Positions 26,548 to 36,179 of a stretch of 64,000 nucleotides of DNA are shown here, piece by piece. Both the position numbers and the translations under genes were made by a program. The stretch is taken from contig OW569377.1 in the NCBI GenBank assembly GCA_937625935.1, positions 1 to 64,000 of the forward strand, given 5' to 3'. Source of the stretch: Tetramitus jugosus. Taxonomy: Eukaryota > Heterolobosea > Eutetramitea > Acrasida > Vahlkampfiidae. The notes under the pieces are model-generated. The model had not been told where the DNA came from, made no database searches, and saw only the letters and a program-made list of their open reading frames with translations. Every line of letters begins with the position of its first letter. Position 1 is the stretch's first letter.

Positions 26548-29500
26548 ATGATAGCAAACAGTTCTCTCTTTTCGAGTACCTTTATACTACTGCTGTTGAT
26601 AGGGCTTCTGTTGTTGTGCACTTTGACCAATGGCAATATTCCCACAGCAGAAGCCACAATCAGTGAAAGAGAGCAGACCCCTATTCCATTGGATTGGATA
26701 CGTCATTATGACACTTCCCTCGTTGAACAAACCGTGTTGGTCAACAGAGACTCATTTCAGTCCAATGAATTGGTCATCGTTGCTCAGAAATCACAAGAAA
26801 ACGCATACTTTGCAATGAAAACGGATCGTGGCCTAGGAACTGTTTGGTCAAGCGACTTACCACTCAATTTTGTACCTCTCTCGCTGGCTGTCAGCTCTGC
26901 TTCGGTTCTTGTCTCTGGTTATCACAACACAACTGGTGGTTCCTATCACAATGAAATTCCTGGTTTAATCTCGATTGGGAGTGCAACTGGAATTCAAGCG
27001 TGGACTTATGATCACGCAAGTAATTTGCCAGCGCTGCCAAATGGCAGAATCTCAAGTGTGACTATTGATCAAACATCTGGCAATATTTATGCCACAGGAT
27101 CGATTGGATTAGTAGATGCTCTGACTGGAAATTATACTTCTTCGATATGGATATTACAGGTGTCAAATGCCATGGGAACAATGATTGCCAATGTGACAAG
27201 TAGTATAGGGGAGGGATTCAATGTTGGTACAACTATTGAATCAACAAATGGAACCATTGTCATTGCGTCCAGAGTATCAGTCAGCGTTGATGCCTGCTCC
27301 AATTCTTTCACGACAGGAGGGTTACTGTCAATACTTGAGTCATCAGGAACGAGCATTGACTGGTCATTGTGTCGACATTTTCCGAATTCCTATGAAGTCA
27401 ATGTCACTGCTGGACCATTTGCCCGGGTGAAAGGTTCTCAAATTGTTTTTGTGGAGCCTACATTTGACGTTTCATGTCATATCATCGGCTCTTCTTCATT
27501 GGCAGATATTGTACCACCATATCAGATAGTGGCTTCTCGAACAGCTGGTAGTCAAATGATAGTCAATGCTGTATCTTGGTACTCAAGCCAAGAGTTAGTA
27601 ATAACAGGATCTATATCTGGGTCTGTGACACTAATGACATCTCAGCTTCTATCATCGGTAGATCAAAGAGATGGATTTGTGTTAGCATGGGATGCGAACA
27701 ATTATGCAAGTAGTGGCAAGATTACAACTTTTGGAAGAGTGGGCGATGATTTTGGAACAGACTTAGTTGTAGATGGTCAAGGAAACATTCTCGTGACTGG
27801 TTATGTCGCAACCAGTGGAGTAAGTTGGGGCCATACGGATCTTCTTTTGGAGGATCAGTCTGCTTTTGTAGCTCAACTAAGATCTGGCGCCACCACTCCC
27901 AACATAATCATCGCTCAAAATGTGACCAATGATTTGAATCTTACAACTTCGAGCAATTCGTACACATTTTCAGGAGAAATATTTGTTGTAGATAGTGAAA
28001 TAATTTGTCTATCAAATACTGTGATCTTTTTATACAGAGCAAGCCTCAAGCTGATCAACTCAACAGTATCTCTCATCGGCACTTCATCACAAGGGATAAC
28101 ACTAAATCAAATCAGTGTGTCAGGATCTCAGTTATCGACACTTATAGATTGTGATCAACAATCCTTAGTTCAATTGTACAGAGTAAGCATGCAATCATTG
28201 ACTCAATATATTGATGCTTTAGTGAAGGTAGATGGGGGATCAATCGATCTGTCCTCTGTAACGATGGGAGCTACTTCAACAAATTATGTGCTACTAACTG
28301 ACTCAATATCCGCTCAGATTGTTGGGTCAAGTTTCTTGAATGGGCCGGTCACTTCTATTGCAGTCACCTTCACTGATATGGCTCCGACTTCCTCGATACA
28401 TATCAGAGATAACACATTTTTTTACATGACTTCATTAACAGTCACATGCGTCGCAGATAATCTGGACAACATACCAAGAAAGATTGAAGTCATTGGTAAC
28501 ACTATGTTCTCATCTCATATCTATCTTACTATTACGACAAGCATGGATATTCTGATATCAGATAACGACTTCCAAAGTGGAGGAAGAGTTTGGTCCTCTG
28601 TTAAAATCAGTGCCAGTAACTACTTCGTGATCAGGTCGAACAAATTCGCTGGAGGATCAGAGCCTATATATGTGCTCTCCTTATTTAAAGGATCTTACTC
28701 AATCACCAACAACTCAATCACTACTGGAGGTTCGACAACAGAACAGGGTGCATTTAATTTCATATCATCTACCTATTGCAACCAAAGAATAGAGATAAGC
28801 AGAAACGTATTTACATTTGGTTTGGCAGCATTCTATCCTAATTTAGTTCAATTGAATTTTGACGTTTCATGCAGGAAAGCTGAGTTCACGAACAATAATA
28901 TAGGTGGAGCCAGTAGCACTATTAAGTTGAAGGGGAGACTTCACTTTAGCAGGAATAGGCTCACGAACAGCGTTGATTTTCATTATAATAACACTAACTC
29001 GAAAGTATTAACTGCCCAATTCAATTACTGGGGAGTAGAGAGTTATTCACTAGTGAAAGCTAAGGTGAACCCTCTTACTTCTATTTCGGTGTTTTTTACA
29101 CCATTCTTGAATTCAACTGGTGGTGTAGTATATGACAATCCACAATTCTCCTCTCCCACAGCCAGCGATTGTCACACGATCAAGATCTTGTATTCATCAG
29201 CACCAACAGGTGTTTATACAATTTACCCGGCATGTATCCCTACATCAGTTAGATGCAATATGGAAGAGGGAACCGGATCTATCGTCCTTCAAAGAAGAAT
29301 AACGGGTGAGCAAAATTTCGACATGAATTGGAACGATTATAGAGATGGTTTTGGTGATCTTGATGAAGAGTTTGTTACTGGGTTGTCTCTGATGAACTTT
29401 CTGACCTTTAGAAATGCTTCAGTTACCATTCGTCTCGAGAGCTATAATCAAGAGATCTCTACTCTTTTTAATGGATCGATGAGTGTAGGAAATAGTGAGG

Positions 29501-32500
29501 GCGGTTATCCATTGACTCTCAACATTGAAGGCAATAATTTAATTGAAGGACTTCCTTTTCAAGCAACTGGTAAACCAAATGGTACGCTCTCCTGTGTAAA
29601 CTCAAAGTCTGGATGGTGGTTTTCATCAGATTGTAATGTCATGAATTTAAATGGAAATTATTCAAGCGGAATTCAATTCCCCAACTTTAATTATCCAATA
29701 ACTTCTACAGAGATCATGATCAAACTGAATCCCAAACAACAAATTGCTCTACAATGTCCTCAAGCTCTATGTGGCGGTATTTCATCAAGTGACCCGACAG
29801 TATGTTCTGGTCATGGAGATTGTGTAGCTTTCAATCTTTGTTCTTGCAACGATGGATACAGAGGTGGTGATTGTGCGACTAAAATCTGGAGTTGCTACGG
29901 GATTGATCGACAGAATATTACCGTTTGTTCAGAACATGGACTATGTGAATCTCAAGATGTTTGTAATTGTTCTCGAAATTACCAGGGAGAAACTTGCAAC
30001 AGCACAATCAGAGATCCAGTGATGGTCAAATTTGATAATTATCTTCAATCGGTTGCGTACTGTGAGAATCCACGGGTTATAGCGCGCATATCAGGAGAGA
30101 ACAATCGGACTAATCTAACTTTCAAGTGGTTTGCAGAGACTCTGAATCCTACTCCTGCTTCAGCCATTTTATTGCAAAATCTCAACGACGAACTATCAGT
30201 AATGAATAACTATACAATCACTATAGACGAGTCTCTATTATTTGGATCAGTTATTCTCCATTTGGAGGTATATGAAGATGGATTGTTTTTCATTGGTGAG
30301 GGTTCATTGGTTCTTTCAAAAGGTTCAGTTCCCAATTTTTCGAGCAGTATAATTGTGGAAATAGATAGTCCCTGGATTGTACCAGCAGATGAGCCACTGA
30401 CAGTTTACGCTTACTTATCATCCAATGCCAGCTGTGTATTGAACAACAAGTTAAAAGATTGGACCGTTAATGGTTTTAATCAACCGAGTACAACGACACT
30501 GAAAAATTACTGGAGTTTTGTGATAATTCCCTCTCATTCCCTAACTTCTCAAACATTTAGCTTGAGAGTGGGAATTAATGGGGCCCCTTCTTATTCTAGC
30601 AAGAAACTCACACTCCAAACATATAACACCAAACCTACAGCCATCATCAGTGGAGGCAGCAGAGTTATGTTCCAAGGAGATTCGAATTTTTTGGATGCAT
30701 CTGAAAGTTCTGATGAAAAGCAACGTGGAAACAGATCTGATACCCTCTTTGTTTGGACATGCGAAGGATGCAAGAACACTTATCCTGGGAACACTTCGAT
30801 TATCATTATTCGAGAGGACGTAGGGTCTTACAAGTTCAAGCTCGCTTATTGGCCAAATATTCTATTTCCCAATAGAACCGCTGTTGACGAGGTGAATATT
30901 GATATTGTTGAGTCGTCTACCTTTTCTCCCACTCTAAAGTTCAAGTCTATATTAGCTGACTACACAGATCCACACAAGAAGCTTCGTCTTGAAGGTGTAT
31001 TCGAACACAGATTAGATCGCTATACTGTTGAAAATGAATGGATAATGGAGGACTTACATGATCGTAGCACTCAATCTTTTGGTATAACATCTACTTTAGT
31101 GCCCTTGGTATTGGAGGAGGGATTTCTATCCATGAACCATACCTACAAGTTTACATTGCGGTCTCGATATGTCAAGGCTCATAAGGATGTATACGGAACT
31201 GCGTATTCTTTTACCACTGTAGTTTCATCTCCAGAGATTAGATCTTATTCTTTCTATCCCTCTACTGGACTAGCATTGAGTACTGAGTTTTCATTTTCTA
31301 TTTCTGCGATTGATATCATAGAATCCTATCCACTTCGGTACACACTGGCATACCTTCATCCAATGGAGAAAAGATACATAGTTCTAAGGGCGTTAGCTAG
31401 TAGTGGGTCTATCTTATCCCCATTACCGGGCTTTAATGGATCAGAAAGCATTTCAATGAGGTACACTGTGACCAATGTTTATGGTTCATCTAGTAGCATC
31501 GAATTTCAAGTCCCGTTGAATTCAGACATGGACGAACTCACGCTCTCCTCAAGACTACAAGACATCATTGGTGTTATTACTTCTCCTTCGAGAAGTCGAA
31601 ACCCAGAGCCATATATGAGTGTGGCTGTTTCAGCCATTGACTCACTTGCCACGATTAACATTTCAGTTACAGCAATGATGGATGAAGTGTTGGACTTTAT
31701 CATCGCTCAATCGGACGACGAAATAGCAAGCAGTCAAACAGTTTCTCTTGGCTCTACACTCGCTCGCCTAGAATTTATCCACATATTATCACGACCTTTT
31801 AACCAGTTCTCTGAGCATACAACGAATGCTTCGTTGCTCGCGTTTGATCGAGTATTGGACTCTTGTGTTTCATCAAAGTCTGACATATTGTCTGATGCAG
31901 AGATTCAAATATCATCAACTATTTCAAACTTATTTATTGCCACCAGGGACATTAACAGTACGTTTACTCTCTCAAAATTCATACCTAGATTGGTCGAGGT
32001 AATCAGCAGCCAAATGCTCGTTGCAGAGAATCAATCCTTGCTTACCACGGAATCATACGATTTGGCTATTCGGGTAGATGATCAGCAGAGTATGTTAAAC
32101 TCTTTAATACGCACTGGACATGCCCGAATCATTATGCCTACGAGTATGAATCCTTTAGGGGGTGGCACATTTATTGTACAAGCCCTAAGTATAGACTCCT
32201 ATGATTCGAAGCCAACAAATTACACCAACGACAATGGAACAGATACCTACAGCTCTCCTATCGTAGAATTCAAGGTCATGCAGAATGGGGAGAAGATCAA
32301 ACTTCAAAATCTAAAGAAACCAATTGAGATTGTACTGAGACGAGATCTACCCTTGGATTACAATCTGACTGACCATCGTATTCACTGCTTCTACAAGGAT
32401 GAGATGGATGAAGAGAATTGGAGGAGAGATGGGTGTAAATTATTCAGGTACAATAGCACAGACATCGTTTGTCGTTGTACTCATACAACAAGCTTCTCTT

Positions 32501-33996
32501 CCTTGGTGATCTATGATCCTAAACAGCCGAACAAGGCATCAACCGGTCTATACGCTACATGGATCGTTGTACACTCAATTTTCGCTGTTTGTTGTTTGGT
32601 TCTGCTGGTTGCGTCCTTTGTGTGGTACAACAAGCAGCCGATCAAATCTAGATTCTTGACTCCATTCATTGGTCTCTCAGCTATTTTAGCAGAGAGTGTT
32701 CTGAATGGAATCATTCGAAACTCTCTACTGATAGCAGCGAATGATGCCAAGGATTTTAGAGGAGTCAATTCCATTGCATACATCATTATGAGCATCGTCA
32801 ATCCTCTCGTGCTTCTCTCTCTATTCATCTACCTGTGGCAAATGCTGAGATATTTCTTCTTGAAAAACTTGTATGCCATCATGGATTTCAGTGACCCCAA
32901 CCAAACAAAAATGAGGATCCTTAGGATACTATCCTCTAAAATAGTGTACGTTGTACTTGGACTGGTCATTTGGACGTCAAGTACCATATATTTTGTGATA
33001 GTATCGATATTGGAGTCGACAAATGTCATCAAGGCTAATCCCGCATCGGCATTCAATGCACTGTCATATGCTCTCATGTCACTAACATTGGGAGTTCTTA
33101 TCATTGTAACATTTATCTGGGATCTCTCAATAATCTTGAGTCGTAAGTTTTACAAGAGACAAATCAAAGAGAGAAACGAAGAACATGACAATGTGGCTGA
33201 GATTCATGTTGCCAAACGAGCGATTAGTACCGTTGTGAATCACTTTACACAGGACGATCCTCTTTTATTCAGGATTGAGTCAATTTTCATGGTTTCTGCC
33301 ATGTTTCTGATGATAATATCATATATCATTGGAATATCTGATAGATATGACAAACGAGCAAGACCCAACTCTCCTGCAAAGGTATTTGAATTCCTCTTTG
33401 ATTTAGCATATATCATCTGTCGTATCATTGCTTTTGGTGGATTCTCTGTTGTAGTTCGAGTGATTCACCGATTCAAATTCCACAGTAACTATGAAGAGTA
33501 TACCGCATTGAAATCGTCCATCAGTAATCTCAAAACAGGACCAAGTGTTGTCGAGGCTCGTCTTCAAAATATGTTGAGAGATGCCTTGGGATACGAAGCA
33601 TTTTCGACCTACTGTAAGAAGGAGTTTGCTCTCGAAAACTTATTGTTGTGGAAGAGACTGGAGACTCTCAGATCCGATAACATGGTATTTTCAGATGACA
33701 AGAGAAGTGCAGCGATGAAGACATTAGACGAAGATTTTATTGCTCGTGGAAGTCATTATGAATGTAACATACCTAGCAAAGTCAGGAAGCAATTCTATCG
33801 AACCCTTACATCGGGAGTGTTTTCTGCGGCAGAAGTCGAAGAGATTCTACTCGCTCTGTCCAATGAAGTGATGATCAACATCTGTGACACCTTTACGAGA
33901 TTCTCTGTATCAACAGAGTATGCTCAATACATGAAAATGAGTCAAATGGTAACCCAGATGAAGCACGTTGGAAAATTGGAACAAAAAATTGAATAA
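26548..33996 (+). CDS. Adhesion-type 7TM receptor with C-terminal RGS domain
   Basis: 2482 aa, one exon; ATG 26548 gives a signal peptide (about 1-30, LLLLIGLLLLCTLTNG). In order I see: a propeller-like N-terminal region (about 40-450); a parallel beta-helix-like stretch (about 450-850); two EGF modules (about 1070-1150, CSGHGDCVAFNLCSCNDGY and CSEHGLCESQDVCNC); PKD/REJ-like domains (about 1360 on, FLDASESSDE); a GPS motif (about 1944-1989: Cys, Trp, GC, then CRCTHTTSFSSLVI); seven membrane helices (about 2001-2311); and an RGS domain (about 2342-2461, YCKKEFALENLLLWKRLE). GPS-GAIN receptors self-cleave, and RGS domains speed GTP hydrolysis by G-alpha. Many Asn-glycosylation sites fit an ectodomain. 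The ligand is unknown. Confidence 0.88.
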   Translation: MIANSSLFSSTFILLLLIGLLLLCTLTNGNIPTAEATISEREQTPIPLDWIRHYDTSLVEQTVLVNRDSFQSNELVIVAQKSQENAYFAMKTDRGLGTVWSSDLPLNFVPLSLAVSSASVLVSGYHNTTGGSYHNEIPGLISIGSATGIQAWTYDHASNLPALPNGRISSVTIDQTSGNIYATGSIGLVDALTGNYTSSIWILQVSNAMGTMIANVTSSIGEGFNVGTTIESTNGTIVIASRVSVSVDACSNSFTTGGLLSILESSGTSIDWSLCRHFPNSYEVNVTAGPFARVKGSQIVFVEPTFDVSCHIIGSSSLADIVPPYQIVASRTAGSQMIVNAVSWYSSQELVITGSISGSVTLMTSQLLSSVDQRDGFVLAWDANNYASSGKITTFGRVGDDFGTDLVVDGQGNILVTGYVATSGVSWGHTDLLLEDQSAFVAQLRSGATTPNIIIAQNVTNDLNLTTSSNSYTFSGEIFVVDSEIICLSNTVIFLYRASLKLINSTVSLIGTSSQGITLNQISVSGSQLSTLIDCDQQSLVQLYRVSMQSLTQYIDALVKVDGGSIDLSSVTMGATSTNYVLLTDSISAQIVGSSFLNGPVTSIAVTFTDMAPTSSIHIRDNTFFYMTSLTVTCVADNLDNIPRKIEVIGNTMFSSHIYLTITTSMDILISDNDFQSGGRVWSSVKISASNYFVIRSNKFAGGSEPIYVLSLFKGSYSITNNSITTGGSTTEQGAFNFISSTYCNQRIEISRNVFTFGLAAFYPNLVQLNFDVSCRKAEFTNNNIGGASSTIKLKGRLHFSRNRLTNSVDFHYNNTNSKVLTAQFNYWGVESYSLVKAKVNPLTSISVFFTPFLNSTGGVVYDNPQFSSPTASDCHTIKILYSSAPTGVYTIYPACIPTSVRCNMEEGTGSIVLQRRITGEQNFDMNWNDYRDGFGDLDEEFVTGLSLMNFLTFRNASVTIRLESYNQEISTLFNGSMSVGNSEGGYPLTLNIEGNNLIEGLPFQATGKPNGTLSCVNSKSGWWFSSDCNVMNLNGNYSSGIQFPNFNYPITSTEIMIKLNPKQQIALQCPQALCGGISSSDPTVCSGHGDCVAFNLCSCNDGYRGGDCATKIWSCYGIDRQNITVCSEHGLCESQDVCNCSRNYQGETCNSTIRDPVMVKFDNYLQSVAYCENPRVIARISGENNRTNLTFKWFAETLNPTPASAILLQNLNDELSVMNNYTITIDESLLFGSVILHLEVYEDGLFFIGEGSLVLSKGSVPNFSSSIIVEIDSPWIVPADEPLTVYAYLSSNASCVLNNKLKDWTVNGFNQPSTTTLKNYWSFVIIPSHSLTSQTFSLRVGINGAPSYSSKKLTLQTYNTKPTAIISGGSRVMFQGDSNFLDASESSDEKQRGNRSDTLFVWTCEGCKNTYPGNTSIIIIREDVGSYKFKLAYWPNILFPNRTAVDEVNIDIVESSTFSPTLKFKSILADYTDPHKKLRLEGVFEHRLDRYTVENEWIMEDLHDRSTQSFGITSTLVPLVLEEGFLSMNHTYKFTLRSRYVKAHKDVYGTAYSFTTVVSSPEIRSYSFYPSTGLALSTEFSFSISAIDIIESYPLRYTLAYLHPMEKRYIVLRALASSGSILSPLPGFNGSESISMRYTVTNVYGSSSSIEFQVPLNSDMDELTLSSRLQDIIGVITSPSRSRNPEPYMSVAVSAIDSLATINISVTAMMDEVLDFIIAQSDDEIASSQTVSLGSTLARLEFIHILSRPFNQFSEHTTNASLLAFDRVLDSCVSSKSDILSDAEIQISSTISNLFIATRDINSTFTLSKFIPRLVEVISSQMLVAENQSLLTTESYDLAIRVDDQQSMLNSLIRTGHARIIMPTSMNPLGGGTFIVQALSIDSYDSKPTNYTNDNGTDTYSSPIVEFKVMQNGEKIKLQNLKKPIEIVLRRDLPLDYNLTDHRIHCFYKDEMDEENWRRDGCKLFRYNSTDIVCRCTHTTSFSSLVIYDPKQPNKASTGLYATWIVVHSIFAVCCLVLLVASFVWYNKQPIKSRFLTPFIGLSAILAESVLNGIIRNSLLIAANDAKDFRGVNSIAYIIMSIVNPLVLLSLFIYLWQMLRYFFLKNLYAIMDFSDPNQTKMRILRILSSKIVYVVLGLVIWTSSTIYFVIVSILESTNVIKANPASAFNALSYALMSLTLGVLIIVTFIWDLSIILSRKFYKRQIKERNEEHDNVAEIHVAKRAISTVVNHFTQDDPLLFRIESIFMVSAMFLMIISYIIGISDRYDKRARPNSPAKVFEFLFDLAYIICRIIAFGGFSVVVRVIHRFKFHSNYEEYTALKSSISNLKTGPSVVEARLQNMLRDALGYEAFSTYCKKEFALENLLLWKRLETLRSDNMVFSDDKRSAAMKTLDEDFIARGSHYECNIPSKVRKQFYRTLTSGVFSAAEVEEILLALSNEVMINICDTFTRFSVSTEYAQYMKMSQMVTQMKHVGKLEQKIE

Positions 33997-34049
33997 AACT
34001 TTTCACTTTTAACATTTTCTCCGCTTTGGGTTCAAAAAACAAACATTTC

Positions 34050-35849
34050 ATGGGTCTATCCAAATCCTTTCGCAATTTCATTCACCCACACCTTGGGACC
34101 ACATATGAAGAAAGCAAAGGGGATAATAATCCATCCAGAGAATATGAAGTAAACCACTTGCTCTTTGACTTTAATTCCATGATCTATGCTGCTGTTCACA
34201 GTGTAAACTACAACCATTTAGCTTCCGCGGCTGAGCTATCCACACAAACAAGATCCCAATACCATTCATCCATGTCAGGAAGAGCAAGAACAAGAGAAAT
34301 GAACTTAATGAGTTTGAGTCACTTTGTTTTGAAGCGCAATAAGAAGACAACTTGTGGCCGTTCATCGATAAAGAGCCATGAAGAGTGTAGCATAGTAGCT
34401 TCTCCTGCTTACAAGTATAATCAAGAGCATGTCGATCTGGTGTGGCAACAATTAGAACGTTTATTGTCTGAATGGCTACAATCCATTCATGTGAAGGACT
34501 CTATTGGAGTCTTTTTGGATGGAGTGGCACCTGTTGCTAAAATGAAGGTGCAACAAACGAGAAGGAAGAGAGATAGTATCACAAAAAAGAGCAGGGATAG
34601 TCAATCGATGAAAGTTCATAGCTTGATGATCAGTCCTGGTACATATCTCATGTATCACCTGGTTCAAAAATTGAAATTGTACGTTCATAGCCGATTGAAA
34701 CATCTGAGAGTTTACTTGTCTGATTGCTCAGTACCTGGAGAGGGTGAACAGAAGTTGATTCGACACTTGTTATCCTATTCTAGCACCTCAAAAAGCAGTA
34801 ATGGAGAATTGAAAGACGTGTTTGGTATTGTCTCTCCAGATAGCGATGTGTTATTGATGGCCATGTGTACTAAGATGCCCAATGTTCTTCTATTTGCCAA
34901 TCAGGAAAAAGTTGTGAATGTGCAGCAAGTTTCAAGAAACATCTATCAGTTTTTGATTCATAGCGATGATAATGGTCAAATACCGAAAAATGGTGATTAC
35001 GAGAGGGTACTGAATGATTTTACATTTCTGTCCTTGTTGAATGGTAACGATTATCAAATGGAGCAAGAAAACATTAATTCGATTTATCGGTACATGAAGA
35101 AAACTAACCATGATGAGTTTAAGGATACTTATTTGGTTCATATCACACAATATGATCGGAAAACTAATATTGTCTTGAATATGAACATGTTTGCATGGTT
35201 GTTTGCAACTGATCGATTTTCTAGCGAAACAGATCGTGAAACAATTGAAAGAATTGGTAAGATGAACCTTGATTATGTCCATACAACTCTCTGGGTATTG
35301 GGGGGATTTCTCACTGGGAATTGTCCCAATTGGACTCATGAGTGCACTGGATCATTGTATCGTCCCCATTTACTTTTAACTTATCTGGAGATGAATGAGG
35401 GCAACTTAATTTCTTTAGAGAGTGGAGACCTAGCATACAGTCGAACATCACGTGAGATCACATATGTTGTTCATCCAGAATCAGACCATCCTTGTCGACC
35501 CGCTGCCTCACTATTGGCCATTTGTCCACCTCAATCATTTTCAGCTTTACCCTCTCCGTTGATTGAGTATGCACTCTCTCATCAAGACACGATTCTAAAA
35601 GTACATTCTGATCTAGAATTGTCCATTCATCAAGCATTAAGTATTATTCAGAGTCCTCAGTTAGAGCAATCTATTCAAAGATATAGACAAAATAATTTAT
35701 TAGAACAATGGGAAGTTGATTGCTTGAACAATAGGAATGACAATGTAATCCTTTATCAAGGGAGAGAACTTCCCAAGTCTACCCACCGTTACTTTCAACC
35801 TCGAAAAGTCTTGGATCAGACGATAAGCCAAACGACGAAAGAAAGCTAG
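34050..35849 (+). CDS. XRN-type 5'-3' exoribonuclease
   Basis: 599 aa. The ATG at 34050 (MGLSKSFRNF) fits the family's N-terminus; the longer frame begins with TTG. The nuclease motifs are in order: LLFDFNSMIYAA (about 37-48), FLDGVAPVAKMKVQQTRRKR (about 155-173), SDCSVPGEGEQK (about 224-235), GIVSPDSDVLLMA (about 259-271) and FTFLSLLNGNDY (about 324-335), with the acidic metal ligands conserved. It is short: XRN1 has large C-terminal domains and XRN2 exceeds 900 aa, so this is a minimal XRN. It starts only 53 bp after the receptor stop codon. Confidence 0.9.
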   Translation: MGLSKSFRNFIHPHLGTTYEESKGDNNPSREYEVNHLLFDFNSMIYAAVHSVNYNHLASAAELSTQTRSQYHSSMSGRARTREMNLMSLSHFVLKRNKKTTCGRSSIKSHEECSIVASPAYKYNQEHVDLVWQQLERLLSEWLQSIHVKDSIGVFLDGVAPVAKMKVQQTRRKRDSITKKSRDSQSMKVHSLMISPGTYLMYHLVQKLKLYVHSRLKHLRVYLSDCSVPGEGEQKLIRHLLSYSSTSKSSNGELKDVFGIVSPDSDVLLMAMCTKMPNVLLFANQEKVVNVQQVSRNIYQFLIHSDDNGQIPKNGDYERVLNDFTFLSLLNGNDYQMEQENINSIYRYMKKTNHDEFKDTYLVHITQYDRKTNIVLNMNMFAWLFATDRFSSETDRETIERIGKMNLDYVHTTLWVLGGFLTGNCPNWTHECTGSLYRPHLLLTYLEMNEGNLISLESGDLAYSRTSREITYVVHPESDHPCRPAASLLAICPPQSFSALPSPLIEYALSHQDTILKVHSDLELSIHQALSIIQSPQLEQSIQRYRQNNLLEQWEVDCLNNRNDNVILYQGRELPKSTHRYFQPRKVLDQTISQTTKES

Positions 35850-36029
35850 GCAACAGACATATGTTTGTTCCTATTAAGACTAAAGAAGAACATGTCTTTG
35901 AACTCGTGAACAAAGAAATAGAATATAACAGCTGACTTATGAGAAATTCTCCCATTCACTATCTGATGGCGAAGGCCAACCTCATTGTGCCCGCCAAATG
36001 CGGAAATAGGGCAATGTTGGAAAGAGAGT

Positions 36030-36149
36030 GTCTACGTTCATACAATGGTGGAACCACCTCTTCCCATTTCGAATAGAGAAGTTAAGCACCATCTGGCTGA
36101 GTTAGTATTGAGATAGGAGACTACTCGAGAACCCTCAGTAATGTAGGCT
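36030..36149 (+). rRNA. 5S ribosomal RNA
   Basis: 120 nt. Helix I pairs GTCTAC at the 5' end with GTAGGC at the 3' end. Conserved elements appear in order: CATAC near the start, CCCATTTCGAATAGAGAAGTTAAGC (box C region, 36063-36087) and GTTAGTATTGAGATAGGAGACTACTCGAGAA, then the closing helix. A TTTT run follows directly and would terminate Pol III. It is a single isolated copy that ends 30 bp before the ATG of the next protein gene. Confidence 0.88.
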
Positions 36150-36179
36150 TTTGCTACTCGCAACAAAAACAATTTCATC

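Noticed and set aside
26364-26657. Antisense 97-codon frame across the receptor start
   Set aside because: It begins with GTG, has no leader of the local type, and overlaps the signal peptide of a very well supported 2482-aa gene.
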